Below, one piece after another: positions 41,759-50,598 of a stretch of DNA of 64,000 nucleotides. The position numbers and the translations under genes were made by a program. Numbering within the stretch: position 1 is the stretch's first letter; the number at the start of each line of letters is the position of its first letter. This DNA comes from Microbacterium sp. MF43. GTDB taxonomy: Bacteria > Actinomycetota > Actinomycetes > Actinomycetales > Microbacteriaceae. Where the stretch lies: NCBI RefSeq assembly GCF_012847295.1, contig NZ_JABBDY010000003.1:496001-560000 (forward strand), given 5' to 3'. A model generated the notes under the pieces. The model was not told where the DNA came from and made no database searches. It worked only from the letters and a program-made list of their open reading frames with translations.

Positions 41759-43636
41759 TCAGGAGCGCACGCGCTGACGCAGGACGTCGATCCGCGCCTG
41801 CAGCTGCGCCACCGTCGCGTGCGAGACCGCTGGGCCGCCGCAGATCCGCCGGAGTTCCGCGTGCACGAGGCCGTGCGCCTCGCCCGACTGTCGGGCGTAG
41901 AGCCCCACGAGGCTGTTGAGGAGCTGCCGCTGCTCCTTGAGCGATCGGTGCAGCGCCTGCGGAAGGGCCGCCGGCTCATCAGGGTTGCTCGACTCGCGCT
42001 CCTCGCGGGCGCGGCGGTGACGGCCCTGGCGCGCCTGCCGCTGCATCAGCAGCTCGTGGACGTGCTCGGGCTCCAGCAGGCCCGGAAGCCCGAGGAACTC
42101 CTCCTCCTCGGGCGTGCCCGGAACCGCGAGCTGCCCGAACTCCTTGCCGTCGAAGAGCACACGGTCGAAGTGGGCGTGTGAGCCGAGCGCCTGGTACTCG
42201 AACTCCTCAGTGAGGGCGTCGGACGCCTTCTCGTCGCGCTCGGCGGCCGCCATGAGGTCTTCCTCGGCGTTCCACTCGTCGCCTTCGCTGTCGCGATCGA
42301 GCGCGTGATCGCGCTGACGCTCCATCTCGTTCGCGAGCGCGAGCAGCTGCGGGACGTTGGGCAGGAAGACGCTCGCGGTCTCACCGCGGCGGCGGGCGCG
42401 CACGAAGCGACCGATCGCCTGCGCGAAGAACAGCGGGGTCGATGCCGACGTCGCGTACACGCCGACCGCGAGGCGGGGGACGTCCACGCCCTCCGACACC
42501 ATGCGCACGGCCACCATCCAGCGGCTCGTGTCGTTCGAGAACGTCTCGATGCGCGAGGACGCCTCGGCCTCGTCGGACAGGACGATCGTGACCGGCTCGC
42601 CGGTGATGTCGCGGAGGATCTCGGCGTATGCGCGCGCGGCGGTCTGGTCGGTCGCGATCACCAGGCCGCCGGCATCCGGCACCTGCTCGCGCACTTCGCT
42701 CAGCCGGCGATCGGCCGACCGCAGGACCGCGGGAATCCACTCCCCGCCGGGGTCGAGCGCGGTGCGCCACGCCTGCGAGGTGATGTCCTTGGTGTTGTCC
42801 TGCCCGAGCTGTGCCTCCATCTCGTCGCCGGTCTTCGTTCGCCAGCGCATCTGCCCGGCGTAGACCAGGAACATGACCGGACGCACGACCCCGTCCTCGA
42901 GCGCGCGCCGATAGCCGTACGCGTAGTCGGTGCGCGAGAGGCGGATGCCGTTCTCGTCGGGGTGGTACTCCACGAACGGGATGGGGGCCGTGTCGCTCCG
43001 GAACGGGGTGCCCGACAGGAGCAGCCGCCGCGTCGCGCGGCTGTAGGCCTCGCGCAGCGCGTCGCCCCAGCTGAGAGCATCACCGCCGTGATGCACCTCG
43101 TCGAGGATCACGAGCGTGCGCGCGTCCATCGTGAGGCGCTGGTGGACGGATGCCTTGACCGCGACCTGCGCATAGGTGACGGCGACGCCGTGGTAGTGCC
43201 GGGCGGGCGCGACGTGACGGTTGCTGAAGGCGGGATCGAGGCGGATCGACACGCGAGCCGCGGCATCCGCCCACTGCGTCTTGAGATGCTCTGTGGGGGC
43301 CACCACGACGATGCGGTCGACGATGCGGCGGCGTAGAAGCTCGCTCGCCAGCCGGAGGGCGAACGTCGTCTTGCCGGCGCCCGGTGTCGCCGCGGCGAGG
43401 AAGTCGCGCGGCCCGCCGCCCGGGCCGTCGGGACCGTCGAGCCCGAAGTAGAGGTCCAGGGCCTCGGCCTGCCAGGCGCGCAGCCGCTGGGCCGTTCCCC
43501 ACGGCGCCCGCTGCGGGAACGACGGCGAGAGATGCTCCGCCTTGAAGCTGCCGATGTGGGCGTCGGCGGAGGGATCGTGGGCTTCAGTGTGCGGGGATGC
43601 GGCGCGCGGTGCTTCGAGGACCGACTCGTCGTCCAT
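41759..43636 (-). CDS. SF2 DEAD/DEAH-box helicase of unknown role
   Basis: A 625-residue SF2 helicase. Motif I is AATPGAGKTTFALRLA (near residue 84), motif II DEVHHGGD (near 185), motif III LLLSGTPFRSDT and motif VI AIGRFVRARRRGET. The helicase core resembles the ResIII/Rad25 type. A C-terminal region rich in charged helices (from EYQALGSHAHFDRVLFDGKE) has no recognised domain. It is conserved-looking housekeeping rather than part of a visible restriction system, as no methylase or nuclease lies nearby. DNA versus RNA substrate is unknown. Confidence 0.9.
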   Translation of the reverse strand: MDDESVLEAPRAASPHTEAHDPSADAHIGSFKAEHLSPSFPQRAPWGTAQRLRAWQAEALDLYFGLDGPDGPGGGPRDFLAAATPGAGKTTFALRLASELLRRRIVDRIVVVAPTEHLKTQWADAAARVSIRLDPAFSNRHVAPARHYHGVAVTYAQVAVKASVHQRLTMDARTLVILDEVHHGGDALSWGDALREAYSRATRRLLLSGTPFRSDTAPIPFVEYHPDENGIRLSRTDYAYGYRRALEDGVVRPVMFLVYAGQMRWRTKTGDEMEAQLGQDNTKDITSQAWRTALDPGGEWIPAVLRSADRRLSEVREQVPDAGGLVIATDQTAARAYAEILRDITGEPVTIVLSDEAEASSRIETFSNDTSRWMVAVRMVSEGVDVPRLAVGVYATSASTPLFFAQAIGRFVRARRRGETASVFLPNVPQLLALANEMERQRDHALDRDSEGDEWNAEEDLMAAAERDEKASDALTEEFEYQALGSHAHFDRVLFDGKEFGQLAVPGTPEEEEFLGLPGLLEPEHVHELLMQRQARQGRHRRAREERESSNPDEPAALPQALHRSLKEQRQLLNSLVGLYARQSGEAHGLVHAELRRICGGPAVSHATVAQLQARIDVLRQRVRS

Positions 43637-43768
43637 CGCACCTCCCGCCTGCCGCGAACAACGAGTCACCACCCTAGACGACGACGACGACACCGCCGGT
43701 CCGTCCCACGCCGGTGCGCGTCGCCCCGGCCGGGGTAGCCTGGCAGGGGTCACGAACCGAGGAAGACG

Positions 43769-44629
43769 ATGCCGACAAGAGACGATCACCTCACCCCGTA
43801 CGTCCCCAACCCCCACCCGCACCCGTGGCGGCGATGGGTCGCGATCGGCGACTCGTTCACCGAGGGCGTGGGAGACCCCGAGCCCACCGCGCCCAACGGG
43901 TTCCGAGGGTGGGCGGACCGCGTGGCCGAGGTGCTGTCGCAACAGGTCGACGACTTCGCGTACGCCAACCTCGCCATCCGCGGACGTCTCATCGGCCAGA
44001 TCATCCAGGAGCAGGTCGAGCCGGCCCTCGCCCTCAAGCCCGATCTCATCACCTTCTCGGCGGGCGGCAACGACGTGATCCGTCCCGGCGCGGACCCCGA
44101 CGCCGTCTCGCAGCTCTTCGAGGATGCCGTCGTACGACTGTCGAGCGAGGGCGCCACGCTCGTGGTGTTCACGGGCATCGACACGAACTTCACCCCCGTC
44201 TTCCGCGGGATCCGCGGGCGCGTGGCCATCTACAACGAGAACATCCGCGCGATCGCCGACCGGTACGACTGCATCGTGGCCGACCAGTGGGCCCTCAAAG
44301 AGGTGCAGGACATGCGCTTCTTCGACGACGACCGGCTGCACTACAACGCTCTCGGCCACCACGAGATCGCGCGCATGGTTCTGCGCGCCCTCAACGTGCC
44401 CAACGATCTTCAGCCCATGCAGCCCGATCCGCTGCCCTCGCGCACGTGGCGCGAAGCGCGGGCGGTCGACTTCGTCTGGGCGCGCGAGTACCTCGTTCCC
44501 TGGGTGCTGCGCAGACTGCGCCACCAGTCGTCGGGCGACCACCTGAAGGCCAAACGGCCCGATGCCCTCCCCCTCACGACGATGGCACCGCCGCGCGAAA
44601 CGGGCGCACCGCGAGGCGAGGAGGACTGA
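43769..44629 (+). CDS. SGNH/GDSL hydrolase (paralogue 2)
   Basis: A 286-residue SGNH hydrolase with WVAIGDSFTEGVGDPEP (Ser), YANLAIRGRLIGQI (Gly), FSAGGNDVIRPG (Asn) and DDRLHYNALGHHEIARM (Asp/His). It lacks a signal peptide and shares the C-terminal PWVLRRLRHQSSGD tail with the first paralogue at 8.8 kb. Leader with GAGGAAG ribosome site; TAGCCT at 43736 is a possible -10. Ends one base before the SDR start, so these two form an operon. Confidence 0.91.
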   Translation: MPTRDDHLTPYVPNPHPHPWRRWVAIGDSFTEGVGDPEPTAPNGFRGWADRVAEVLSQQVDDFAYANLAIRGRLIGQIIQEQVEPALALKPDLITFSAGGNDVIRPGADPDAVSQLFEDAVVRLSSEGATLVVFTGIDTNFTPVFRGIRGRVAIYNENIRAIADRYDCIVADQWALKEVQDMRFFDDDRLHYNALGHHEIARMVLRALNVPNDLQPMQPDPLPSRTWREARAVDFVWAREYLVPWVLRRLRHQSSGDHLKAKRPDALPLTTMAPPRETGAPRGEED

Positions 44630-44630
44630 C

Positions 44631-45320
44631 GTGGCGATCCGTCTCGTGACCGGTGCCGGCTCGGGAATCGGCGCGGCGCTCGCCGAGCGCTTGAGCGAGC
44701 GCGGTGATGAGCTCTGGCTGCTCGCGCGGGACGCGGGCCGCGCCGCGCAGTTGCGCGAGCGCTTCCCCGATGCCCGCACGCTCGTCGGCGACCTGGCCGA
44801 GCCGGGACGTCTCTCCTGGGCATTCGGGCACCAGAGTCCTCCGGCACGTCTCGACAGCCTCATCCACGTGGCGGGAATCGTCGAGCTGGGCCCCGTCGCG
44901 GAAACCCCGGTCGCGGTCTGGCAGGAGCAGCTCAACGTCAACGCGATCGCTCCCGCCGAGCTGACGCGGCTGATGCTGCCCGCACTGCGCGCCGCGCGCG
45001 GGCACGTCGTGTTCGTCAACTCCGGCGCCGGCCTGAGGGTCCACGCCGAGTGGACCTCGTATGCGGCGAGCAAGTTCGCCGTCCGCGCCATCGCGGACGG
45101 GCTCCGCGAGGAGGAGCGCGCGAACGGCCTGCGCGTCACGACGGTGTACCCCGGACGAACCGCAACGCCGATGCAGGAGAAGGTGCACCAGCAGGAGGGC
45201 GCCGCCTACGACGCCGCCCGCTGGATCGATCCGGCGTCCGTGGCGACGACGATCCTGGCCGCTCTCGACCTTCCGCGGGATGCGGAGCTCACCGAGCTGA
45301 CGGTGCGTCCCGGCGCCTGA
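44631..45320 (+). CDS. Short-chain dehydrogenase/reductase
   Basis: A 229-residue classical SDR. Cofactor motif TGAGSGIGAALAERL at the N-terminus, HVAGIVELG in place of NNAG, and the intact catalytic set in VNSGAGLRV with SYAASKFAVRA (YxxxK). The GTG start follows GAGGCGAGGAGG. Co-transcribed with the SGNH hydrolase. Substrate unknown. Confidence 0.92.
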   Translation: MAIRLVTGAGSGIGAALAERLSERGDELWLLARDAGRAAQLRERFPDARTLVGDLAEPGRLSWAFGHQSPPARLDSLIHVAGIVELGPVAETPVAVWQEQLNVNAIAPAELTRLMLPALRAARGHVVFVNSGAGLRVHAEWTSYAASKFAVRAIADGLREEERANGLRVTTVYPGRTATPMQEKVHQQEGAAYDAARWIDPASVATTILAALDLPRDAELTELTVRPGA

Positions 45321-45350
45321 CATCGCGGGACGGCGATGCGGCGAGCGGAT

Positions 45351-46154
45351 TCACCGCGCCCGCAGCTCCCATAGGGCGACGGCGCTGGCCGCCGCGACGT
45401 TGAGCGAATCGACTCCCCCGGCCATGGGGATCGTCACGACGGTGTCGGCCGCCGCGAGGGCCTGACGGCTCAAGCCGTCCCCCTCGGCGCCGAGCATGAG
45501 CGCGACCCGATGCGGGCGCCGCGCCCCGAACTCGTCGAGCGGCACGGCATCGTCGGCGAGGGCGAGTGCGGCCAGTTCGAAACGGGCCTCGTGAAGCGCC
45601 GAGCGCGCCTCCTCCCAGTCCGGCAGGCGGGTCCACGGCACCTGGAAGACGGTGCCCATGCTCACCCGGACACTCCTGCGATACAGGGGATCGGCGCACC
45701 GTGGGCTCACCAGCACGGCATCCGCCCCCAGGCCGGCGGCGGCTCGGAAGATCGCGCCGACGTTCGTGTGGTCGACGATGTCCTCGAGCACGACGACGAG
45801 GCGCGCATCGGCGAGGACCTGCGAGACCGGAGGCAACTCGGGACGGTGCATCGCCGCGAGGGCGCCGCGGTGCACGGCATACCCGGTGAGCGACCGGGCG
45901 ACCTCGGCGGTCACGACGAAGACCGGCACCGAGGCATCCGTCACCCGCTCCTCGATCTCGGGGAGCCACTTCTCCTGCACGAGGATCGAGCGCGGGCGGT
46001 GCCCCGCCGCGATGGCCCGCGAGATCACCTTCGCCGACTCGGCGATGTAGAGCCCGCCGGCCGGCTCGATGACACGCCGGAGGGCGACGTCGGTGAGGTC
46101 CCGGTAGTCCGAGAGTCTCGCGTCGTCCGCCGACTCGACCCGCTCGATTCCCAC
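45351..46154 (-). CDS. TrmH/SpoU-family RNA 2'-O-methyltransferase
   Basis: A 267-residue SPOUT methyltransferase. A substrate-binding N-terminal domain (YIAESAKVISRAIAAG, SILVQEKWL) precedes the knot domain: VVVLEDIVDHTNVGAIFRAA (motif 1), ALMLGAEGDGLS (motif 2) and IPMAGGVDSLNVAAASAVAL (motif 3). Targets rRNA or tRNA ribose; the precise site is not readable. A GTG start is chosen since upstream frame is antisense of the sirtuin gene. Confidence 0.92.
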   Translation of the reverse strand: MGIERVESADDARLSDYRDLTDVALRRVIEPAGGLYIAESAKVISRAIAAGHRPRSILVQEKWLPEIEERVTDASVPVFVVTAEVARSLTGYAVHRGALAAMHRPELPPVSQVLADARLVVVLEDIVDHTNVGAIFRAAAGLGADAVLVSPRCADPLYRRSVRVSMGTVFQVPWTRLPDWEEARSALHEARFELAALALADDAVPLDEFGARRPHRVALMLGAEGDGLSRQALAAADTVVTIPMAGGVDSLNVAAASAVALWELRAR

Positions 46155-46229
46155 GCCCCCACTCTCCCACGCGGCGTAACATCCCGGTAAACCGCGACGC
46201 CTACACTCGGAGCGGAGAGGGGGTCTGGT

Positions 46230-47081
46230 GTGTCGATCGTGACCGAGCTGGACGGCGCCGCTGCCCTCGCCGTCTCGCGCGCCGTCGACGTCCTGGCCGG
46301 CCGCCGCATCGCCGTGCTCACGGGAGCGGGCGTCTCGACCGACTCGGGCATTCCCGACTATCGCGGCAAAGGTGCTCCGGTCCGCACGCCCATGACCGTC
46401 GAGCAGTTCCTCGGCAGCGAGTCGGCCCGCCGGCGCTACTGGGTCGGCAGCCATCTCGGGTGGCGCGCGTTCGCCGCCGCGGAGCCCAACGCCGGCCACC
46501 GGGCCATCGCCGACCTCGAGCGCAGCGGCGTGGCGACCGGCGTCGTCACGCAGAACGTCGACGGTCTGCATGTGCGCGCCGGCAGCCGCCGTGTGGTCGA
46601 GCTCCACGGCACGATGCGGCGCGTCTTCTGCACCCACTGCGGCCAGGTCTTCGACCGGCGCGACCTCGCGGGCCGCGTCGAGGCGGACAATCCGTGGATC
46701 CTCGTCCCCGACGGTGTCGCCCTGGGACCGGACGGCGACGTGCTGCCGGAGAGCAGCGACGGATTCGTCGTGCCCGCCTGCACGGTCTGCGAAGGGATGC
46801 TCAAGCCCGATGTCGTCTTCTTCGGCGAGTTCATCCCCGCGGAGAAGTTCCGCGAGGCCGAGCAGCTCGTGCACGCGAGCGAAGGTCTGGTGATCGCCGG
46901 CTCGTCTCTCGTGGTCAACTCGGGCATCCGGCTGCTGGAGCGGGCACGACGTCGCCGCCTGCCGGTCGTGATCGTCAACCGCGGCACCACCCGTGCCGAC
47001 GCGCGCGCGACGGTGAAGATCGACGCCGGCACGAGCGAGGTGCTGCGCGCTCTCGCCGACGCCCTGCCTTCAGCGGGCTGA
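46230..47081 (+). CDS. Sir2-family NAD-dependent deacylase
   Basis: A 283-residue sirtuin. AVLTGAGVSTDSGIPDYRGK binds NAD, VVTQNVDGLHVRAG and the following ELHG supply the catalytic Asn, Asp and His, and the zinc ribbon uses CTHC and CTVC. GSSLVVNSGIRLLERARR is the second NAD segment. A basic/helical N-terminal extension of about 30 residues is present. Probably deacetylates metabolic enzymes. TACACT at 46202 and GGAGAGGGGG form a leadered promoter and ribosome site. Confidence 0.95.
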   Translation: MSIVTELDGAAALAVSRAVDVLAGRRIAVLTGAGVSTDSGIPDYRGKGAPVRTPMTVEQFLGSESARRRYWVGSHLGWRAFAAAEPNAGHRAIADLERSGVATGVVTQNVDGLHVRAGSRRVVELHGTMRRVFCTHCGQVFDRRDLAGRVEADNPWILVPDGVALGPDGDVLPESSDGFVVPACTVCEGMLKPDVVFFGEFIPAEKFREAEQLVHASEGLVIAGSSLVVNSGIRLLERARRRRLPVVIVNRGTTRADARATVKIDAGTSEVLRALADALPSAG

Positions 47082-47095
47082 CAGCACGCGGACCG

Positions 47096-47101
47096 TAGGC
47101 T
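47096..47101 (+). promoter_or_regulatory. Leaderless -10 (TAGGCT) of the histidine phosphatase gene
   Basis: TAGGCT six bases before the GTG at 47108. Confidence 0.6.
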
Positions 47102-47107
47102 CGTGGG

Positions 47108-47710
47108 GTGACTTCGCTGACCCTCGTCCGCCACGGCGAGACCGACTGGAATCGCGCTCGCCGCATCCAGGGAACGACCGACATCCCGCTCAACGACACC
47201 GGGCGCGCGCAGGCACGTGAGGCGGCCGCGGCCATCCGCGTCGCGTCGCGCGACGTCCCGGCGACGATCGTGGCCAGTGATCTCTCCCGTGCTCGCGAGA
47301 CCGCCGAGATCATGGCGGCCGAGCTCGGCCTCCCCGCCCCACGCCTGTACCCCGGTCTGCGAGAGCGCGGCTACGGTGAGGCCGAGGGCATCGACTCGGC
47401 CGAATTCTTCCGCCGCTGGGGCGACTGGCATACCGCCGAGGTTCCCGGCGCCGAACCGTGGCCGCTGCTGCGCCGGCGCGCCCTCGAGGCGCTCGCCGAG
47501 GCCGTGCGCGACCACCGCGGCGCGACGGCGCCGGGCGAGGCCTCGCTCATCGTCGTCACGCACGGCGCGCTCATCCGCGAGGTCATCCGGCATGCGTCGG
47601 GCGGAGAGTTCCCGCCTGCCGGAACCCGCCTCGCCAACGGATCCGCCCACGAGCTGCTGTTCGAGCGTGACCACGTGCGGCTGCTGTCCTCCGCGGGCGC
47701 CGTGGCCTAG
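47108..47710 (+). CDS. Histidine phosphatase (phosphoglycerate mutase-like) family protein
   Basis: A 200-residue single-domain enzyme with the catalytic LVRHGETDWNRARRIQG motif, the second Arg in ASDLSRARETAEIMA, the acid residue in LRERGYGEAEG and the second His in VVTHGALIREVI. Length fits broad-specificity cobalamin/phosphosugar phosphatases of the branch rather than a true glycolytic mutase. Its TAG stop is part of the next gene's promoter. Confidence 0.93.
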   Translation: MTSLTLVRHGETDWNRARRIQGTTDIPLNDTGRAQAREAAAAIRVASRDVPATIVASDLSRARETAEIMAAELGLPAPRLYPGLRERGYGEAEGIDSAEFFRRWGDWHTAEVPGAEPWPLLRRRALEALAEAVRDHRGATAPGEASLIVVTHGALIREVIRHASGGEFPPAGTRLANGSAHELLFERDHVRLLSSAGAVA

Positions 47711-47713
47711 GCT
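47708..47713 (+). promoter_or_regulatory. Leaderless -10 (TAGGCT) of the DUF1801 gene, sharing the phosphatase stop codon
   Basis: TAGGCT seven bases before the ATG at 47721; bases 47708-47710 are the TAG stop of the histidine phosphatase gene. Confidence 0.6.
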
Positions 47714-47720
47714 CGGCGCC

Positions 47721-48095
47721 ATGCCGGTCCCCGCCACCGTGGACGAGTACATCGCGGGATTCCCCCCGCCCGTGGCCGAGCGGCTGGAGCGGGTCCGCGG
47801 GATCATCGTGGGCGCGGTCGCCGACGCGTCGGGCGCGCCGCCCGAGGAGAAGATCCGGTACGGCATCGCCGCCGTGATGCTCGGCGGCCGGTACGCGCTG
47901 CACTACGCCGGGTGGAAGAAGCACATCGGTCTCTACCCCGTGCCCCCGTTCGACGGTCCGCTCGAAGACGAGGTCGCGTCCCACCGCGCCGAGAAGGACT
48001 CGCTCGTCTTCCCCCACGCTGCCGAGATGCCCTACCCGCTCATCGACCGCATCGCGCGGGAGATCGCCGCTCAGCGGGTCGCCGCGAAGGACTGA
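47721..48095 (+). CDS. DUF1801 (YdhG-like) protein
   Basis: A 124-residue protein of the DUF1801/YdhG group. VDEYIAGFPPPVAERLERVR, EEKIRYGIAAVMLGGRYALH and KKHIGLYPVP are typical. A Bacillus member (frataxin-like Fra/YdhG) has been tied to intracellular iron delivery, so an iron-chaperone role is possible but unproven. Convergent with the CitE-like gene. Confidence 0.88.
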   Translation: MPVPATVDEYIAGFPPPVAERLERVRGIIVGAVADASGAPPEEKIRYGIAAVMLGGRYALHYAGWKKHIGLYPVPPFDGPLEDEVASHRAEKDSLVFPHAAEMPYPLIDRIAREIAAQRVAAKD

Positions 48096-48111
48096 CCGCG
48101 CGAACGGTGGG

Positions 48112-48924
48112 TCATTCGCCCGCGCGACGCAGCACCGCGCGCGCGTGGCGCAGCACCGGCTCGTCGACCATGCGCCCGTCGTACGTGAAGACGCCGCGCT
48201 CTCCCTGCGCCGCCGCGAGCACGGCTCGCGCCCACGCCACCGTCTTCGCGTCGGGGCGGTAGGCGTCCCGGATGATCGCGACCTGGCTGGGGTGGATGCA
48301 CGCGGTGGCGGAGAATCCGGATGCCGCGGCATCCGCCGCCTCGATCGCCAGGCGCTTGGTGTCCTCGATGTCGAGGTGCACGGCGTCGATCGCCGACTTG
48401 CCCCGCGCGCCGGCTGCCAGCAGGACGCGCGCCCGCGCGTAGCGGGCGATGTCACGGTAGCGTCCGTTCGGCTTGCGGCTGGACGTGCCGCCGATGCTCG
48501 CCACGAGGTCCTCGGCGCCCCACATCAGCGCGCTGACGTTCGGGAGCGCGGCGATGCGGTCGGCCTGCGCGACCCCCTTCGCCGTCTCGCACAGCGCGAT
48601 CAGCTCGAACCTCTGGTCGATCTTCGCCAGCCGCTTGGGCGCCTCGGCCTTCGCCACCATGATGCGCCGATAGTCGGTCTGCGACAGCGTCGCCAGGTCG
48701 GATACGAAATCGTCGGTGTCGGGCGGGTTGACGCGCACGATCACCCGGTCGGAATCGAGCTCGGATTCGATCAGCGCGCCGCGCGCGGCCGCCTTCGCGG
48801 CCGGGGCCACGGCATCCTCGAGGTCGAGGATGACGGCGTCGGCGCGCTGGAGCGCCTTCGCGAAGCGCTCCGGCCTGTCGGCGGGGCAGAACAGGATCGC
48901 CGGTCCCAGTCCGAACGCGCTCAT
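48112..48924 (-). CDS. CitE-like (HpcH/HpaI) hydroxyacyl-CoA lyase
   Basis: A 270-residue TIM-barrel lyase. FCPADRPERFAKAL, ILDLEDAVAPAAKAAAR (acidic metal ligands), IVRVNPPDTDDF and LMWGAEDLVASIGG are family motifs. In M. tuberculosis the syntenic gene Rv2498c encodes a stereospecific beta-hydroxyacyl-CoA lyase linked to leucine and itaconate breakdown. Last gene of this leucine-degradation operon; it may cleave HMG-CoA or citramalyl-CoA here. Its ATG overlaps the MaoC stop. Confidence 0.9.
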   Translation of the reverse strand: MSAFGLGPAILFCPADRPERFAKALQRADAVILDLEDAVAPAAKAAARGALIESELDSDRVIVRVNPPDTDDFVSDLATLSQTDYRRIMVAKAEAPKRLAKIDQRFELIALCETAKGVAQADRIAALPNVSALMWGAEDLVASIGGTSSRKPNGRYRDIARYARARVLLAAGARGKSAIDAVHLDIEDTKRLAIEAADAAASGFSATACIHPSQVAIIRDAYRPDAKTVAWARAVLAAAQGERGVFTYDGRMVDEPVLRHARAVLRRAGE

Positions 48925-49430
48925 GAGCCCTCCTCCGAGGTCGGCGCGCACCACATCAGCGCCGTCCGCGTCGCGGTCGCGACGACGTCGCCGCGCTGAT
49001 TGCGGCCGATGTGCCGCAGCGTCACGATCCCCTGGCCCGGGCGCGAGGACGACAGCCGCTTGTCGATGACCTCGGTCTCGGTGTACAGCGTGTCGCCGTG
49101 GAAGACGGGCGCCGGGAAGGAGATGTCGGTGAGGCCGAGCTGGGCGACGAGCGTTCCCTGCGTGATCTGCGAGACGGATGCCCCCACCATCGTGGCGAGC
49201 GTCCACATCGAGTTCATGAGCCGCTGGCCGAACGGCTGCCCCGCCGCGAAAGCGGCGTCGAGGTGCAGGGCCTGCGTGTTCATCGTGAGGGACGAGAACA
49301 GGACGTTGTCGGCCTCCGTCGCCGTCCTGCCGGGACGGTGAAGGTACCGTGCCCCCACCTCGAGCTCGTCGTAGTAGAGGCCGCGCTGCACGATCGTCTT
49401 CGCCTCGCCGGTGCCGTCCACGTGTGTCAC
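48921..49430 (-). CDS. MaoC-like hydratase
   Basis: A 169-residue single hotdog-fold hydratase. YYDELEVGARYLHRPGRTAT is the N-terminal strand set, and FSSLTMNTQALHLDAAFAAG holds the Asn-His catalytic pair of R-specific enoyl hydratases/mesaconyl-CoA-type enzymes; PAPVFHGDTLYTETEVIDKR follows. It could hydrate 3-methylglutaconyl-CoA or itaconyl/mesaconyl-CoA. GTG start overlaps the acyl-CoA dehydrogenase stop. Confidence 0.9.
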   Translation of the reverse strand: MTHVDGTGEAKTIVQRGLYYDELEVGARYLHRPGRTATEADNVLFSSLTMNTQALHLDAAFAAGQPFGQRLMNSMWTLATMVGASVSQITQGTLVAQLGLTDISFPAPVFHGDTLYTETEVIDKRLSSSRPGQGIVTLRHIGRNQRGDVVATATRTALMWCAPTSEEGS

Positions 49431-50578
49431 GCTACTCCGAGCGCGCGGGCGATGACGAGGAGCTGCACCTCGTTCGTGCCCTCTCCGATCTCCAGGATCT
49501 TCGAGTCGCGGTAGTGCCGCGCGACGGGGTACTCGTTCATGAAGCCATTGCCGCCGAAGACCTGCGTCGCATCGCGCGCATTGTCCATCGCCGCGTCGCT
49601 CGCCGTGAGCTTCGCGATGGCGGCCTCCGTCTTGAACGGCTTCCCCGCGTCGCGCAGGCGCGCCGCGTGGTGCCACGCCAGGCGCGCGTTGTGGACCCGC
49701 AGCTGCATGCGCGCGAGGAGGAACTGGATGCCCTGGCGCGTCGACAGCGCGTCGCCGAACACCGTGCGCTTCTGCGCGTAGTCGACGGCCGCTTCGAGGC
49801 ATCCCTCCGCCGCCCCCGTCGACAGCGCCGCGATCGCGATGCGGCCCTCGTCGAGGATGTGCAGGAAGTTCGCGAAGCCGCGCCCGCGCTCCCCGAGGAG
49901 ATTCGCCTCGGGCACACGCGCGTCCTGGAAGGTGAGCGGATGGGTGTCGGACGCGTGCCAGCCGACCTTGTCATATCCGGGCTCGACGGTGAAGCCCGGT
50001 GTTCCGGACGGCACGATGATGGTCGAGATCTCCTTGCGGCCGCCGCTCTCCCCGGTGACCGCGGTGACCGTCACGAACCGGGTGATGTCGGTGCCGGAGT
50101 TGGTGATGAACTGCTTCGAACCGTTGATCACCCATTCGGCGCCGTCGAGCTTCGCCGTGGTGCGCGTCGCCCCGGCGTCCGAGCCCGCTTCCGGCTCGGT
50201 GAGCCCGAAGCCCGCGAGCGCGGTGCCCGCGAGGAGGTCGGGCAGCAGCTCCTGCTTCTGCGCCTCGGTGCCGAAGCGGAACACCGGCATCGCGCCCAGG
50301 CTGACCCCCGCTTCGAGGGTGATGGCGATCGACTGGTCGACGCGGCCCAGTGCCTCGATCGCGAGGCACAGCGCGAAGTAGTCGCCGCCCTGCCCGCCGT
50401 ACTCCTCGGGGAACGGCAGTCCGAAGAGGCCGAGCTCTCCCATCTGCGCGACGACGTCCATCGGCAGCGTCTTGGTGCGATCGGCCTCGTAGGCCTGCGG
50501 CGCGACCACCTGGTCGGCGAAGTCGCGCACCATGCGGGCGAGGTCGCGCTCGTCCTCGGTGAGGTTGAAGTGGTCCAT
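49427..50578 (-). CDS. Acyl-CoA dehydrogenase (FadE19-like)
   Basis: A 383-residue FAD-dependent dehydrogenase. GFGLTEPEAGSDAGATRTTA is the first ACAD signature, QVFGGNGFMNEYPVARHYRD the second, and the C-terminal EIGEGTNEVQ has Glu at the MCAD/SCAD catalytic position. Classical isovaleryl-CoA dehydrogenases carry the base elsewhere, so it fits a short/branched-chain enzyme. It probably forms methylcrotonyl-CoA for the adjacent carboxylase. Start 20 bases after the biotin carboxylase stop. Confidence 0.93.
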   Translation of the reverse strand: MDHFNLTEDERDLARMVRDFADQVVAPQAYEADRTKTLPMDVVAQMGELGLFGLPFPEEYGGQGGDYFALCLAIEALGRVDQSIAITLEAGVSLGAMPVFRFGTEAQKQELLPDLLAGTALAGFGLTEPEAGSDAGATRTTAKLDGAEWVINGSKQFITNSGTDITRFVTVTAVTGESGGRKEISTIIVPSGTPGFTVEPGYDKVGWHASDTHPLTFQDARVPEANLLGERGRGFANFLHILDEGRIAIAALSTGAAEGCLEAAVDYAQKRTVFGDALSTRQGIQFLLARMQLRVHNARLAWHHAARLRDAGKPFKTEAAIAKLTASDAAMDNARDATQVFGGNGFMNEYPVARHYRDSKILEIGEGTNEVQLLVIARALGVA

Positions 50579-50598
50579 GGGAGTTCTCCTCGGGTTCG

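Noticed and set aside
41759-43636. Phage-defence system around the SF2 helicase
   Set aside because: No nuclease, methylase or other defence gene lies nearby; neighbours are metabolic and the base composition matches the rest.
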